A DNA stretch of 6,910 nt from Ilumatobacteraceae bacterium (lineage in GTDB: Bacteria > Actinomycetota > Acidimicrobiia > Acidimicrobiales > Ilumatobacteraceae), in contig JAODBQ010000687.1 of the NCBI GenBank assembly GCA_025464045.1, positions 1 through 6,910 of the forward strand. Direction: 5' to 3'. Positions 5,825 to 6,910 of the stretch are shown here, piece after piece (the first letter of the stretch is position 1; every line of letters starts with the position of its first letter). The position numbers and the translations under genes are program-made. Under the pieces are notes generated by a model. It was not told the origin of the DNA. It was given only the letters and a program-made list of their open reading frames with translations, and did no database searches.

Positions 5825-6910
5825 GCGGGCGGGGAGCGGGGGAGCACCGCAGCCTGCCCCACCAGCCGGCGCTGGACGGCCTGCGCGGCGTGGCGGTGGC
5901 GATGGTCGTCGTCTTCCACGGCGGCTTCGGCTGGATGTCCGGTGGGTACGTCGGGGTGTCGGTGTTCTTCACGCTCTCCGGCTACCTGATCACGTCGCTG
6001 CTCGTTGCCGAGCACGAGCGCACTGGTCGGATCGCGGTGTCGGCGTTCTACGCGCGCCGTTGCAAGCGTCTGCTCCCGGCGAGCCTGCTGACGTTGGTGG
6101 TCGTCGCCGCCGTCGCCGGCGGTGGCGGGTTCCCCGCCGTGGCCGGTCTGCGCCGCGACCTGCTCGGCTCGCTGCTGCAGGTCGAGAACTGGGTGAAGTT
6201 GCTCGGCCACACCAGCTACGCCGACCTGACGAGCGCGACGCTCGGCCGCGTCGGCCCGCTCGAGCACTACTGGTCGCTGGCGGTGGAGGAGCAGTTCTAC
6301 TGGGTCTGGCCGGTGGTGATGATCGGGGTGCTCGCCGTCGCGCGTCGACCGGCGCGGCGCGCACTCCTGCTCGCGGTGCTCGCGGTCGCGGGGATTGCCA
6401 CCGCGTTCGTGGTGGCTGCGGTCTGGGGCGCGAACGCGGCCTACTGGGCCACGCCGGCGCGGCTCGGGGAGATCCTCGTCGGTGCCGCGGTCGCCGGGCT
6501 CACCGCGTGGAAGCCGATGCTGCGCGGCTGGACGCGCTTCCTGGGGTTGCCGGCAGTCGTCGTGATCGGTTGGGCGGCCACCTCGTGGCCGGCGAACGGC
6601 GGCCCCGCGTACCACGGCTGGCTGCCGGTGCTGGCGCTCGCGACCGCTGCCCTGCTCGTCGCGCTGCAGCATCCGTCCGCACTGCGGACCGTGCTCTCGT
6701 GGCGGCCGCTGGTGTGGCTCGGCGGGGTGAGCTACGGCATCTACCTGTTCCACTGGCCGATCGGCGCGTGGCTGGTCGACGCCCGGCTCGGCTGGTCGCG
6801 GCTCGAGATCTTCGGCGTCGTGGTGGCTACGACGCTCGCCCTCGCCGCACTGTCGGCGGCACTGCTCGAGCGGCCCGTGCGCCGCTGGACGCCGGTCGGC
6901 CTCGCGCCGC
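5821..6910 (+). CDS. Acyltransferase-3 (OafA/YrhL-type) membrane protein (C-terminus off the right edge)
   Basis: An open frame of 363 codons from GTG with no stop before the window ends. It has the hallmarks of the acyltransferase-3 family, which O-acylates (often acetylates) cell-surface sugars using a cytoplasmic acyl donor. It opens with ALDGLRGVAV (17-26) and an R-x10-H motif (R22...H33). GGYVGVSVFFTLSGYLIT (41-58), FYARRCKRLLPA (76-87) and EHYWSLAVEEQFYWVWP (148-164) follow. Later come SYGIYLFHWPI and, near the edge, LLERPVRR, the element that usually closes the membrane domain. About ten membrane helices fit this stretch. The transmembrane domain therefore looks almost complete. Because many relatives with WSLAVEEQFY continue into an extracytoplasmic SGNH hydrolase-like domain, one may follow outside the window, but this cannot be seen. 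The GTG at 5821 is supported by the 4-base overlap and by the 16 residues it leaves before ALDGLRG. It is the third gene of the rightward operon and probably decorates the glycan built by its neighbours. Confidence 0.93.
   Translation, partial: MSGRGAGEHRSLPHQPALDGLRGVAVAMVVVFHGGFGWMSGGYVGVSVFFTLSGYLITSLLVAEHERTGRIAVSAFYARRCKRLLPASLLTLVVVAAVAGGGGFPAVAGLRRDLLGSLLQVENWVKLLGHTSYADLTSATLGRVGPLEHYWSLAVEEQFYWVWPVVMIGVLAVARRPARRALLLAVLAVAGIATAFVVAAVWGANAAYWATPARLGEILVGAAVAGLTAWKPMLRGWTRFLGLPAVVVIGWAATSWPANGGPAYHGWLPVLALATAALLVALQHPSALRTVLSWRPLVWLGGVSYGIYLFHWPIGAWLVDARLGWSRLEIFGVVVATTLALAALSAALLERPVRRWTPVGLAP

Noticed and set aside
5647..6753. A minus-strand open frame of 368 codons opposite the acyltransferase
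   Set aside because: It is antisense to strong acyltransferase-3 motifs, and its own translation is low-complexity and hydrophilic without recognisable domains.

Overview
The window is very GC-rich with strongly G/C-biased third codon positions. It uses GTG starts freely and has no Shine-Dalgarno sequences. This points to a chromosomal segment of a high-GC actinobacterium; an acidimicrobial-type lineage is possible, but that is an inference from style, not from a marker gene. There are no mobile elements, RNA genes or CRISPR arrays, and no gap of more than about 70 bases between genes.

The layout is two divergent gene sets around a short shared promoter region (2598-2667). Leftward on the minus strand are a class I SAM-dependent methyltransferase (2597-1857), a family 2 glycosyltransferase of the dolichyl/polyprenyl-phosphate glucose synthase type (1842-1090), and a GT39-like polytopic membrane glycosyltransferase that runs off the left edge (1099-1). 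Rightward on the plus strand are a large GT-C-like membrane protein with a C-terminal extracytoplasmic domain (2668-4500), a second GT39-like glycosyltransferase (4493-5824), and an acyltransferase-3 (OafA/YrhL-type) membrane protein that runs off the right edge (5821-6910).

The two partial edge genes were found by direct translation, because they have no stop codon inside the window. The two GT39-like proteins are clear paralogues and sit in opposite arms of the divergent locus.

Together the genes read as a cell-envelope glycan or glycolipid modification locus. The GT2 enzyme would load a sugar onto a polyprenyl phosphate on the cytoplasmic face, the GT-C/GT39 membrane enzymes would use that lipid-linked sugar on the outer face, and the acyltransferase would O-acylate the product. 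The methyltransferase could methylate a sugar or lipid intermediate. The substrate and product cannot be read from the sequence.

Both divergent genes appear to be leaderless: a TANNNT -10 element lies 6-8 bases ahead of a GTG start on each strand. Three of the four downstream genes overlap the stop of the gene before them. Nothing here is clearly a new system. The best leads are the compact pair of leaderless promoters, the GT39 duplication, and a perfect 18-bp tandem duplication at the 3' end of the second GT39 gene.
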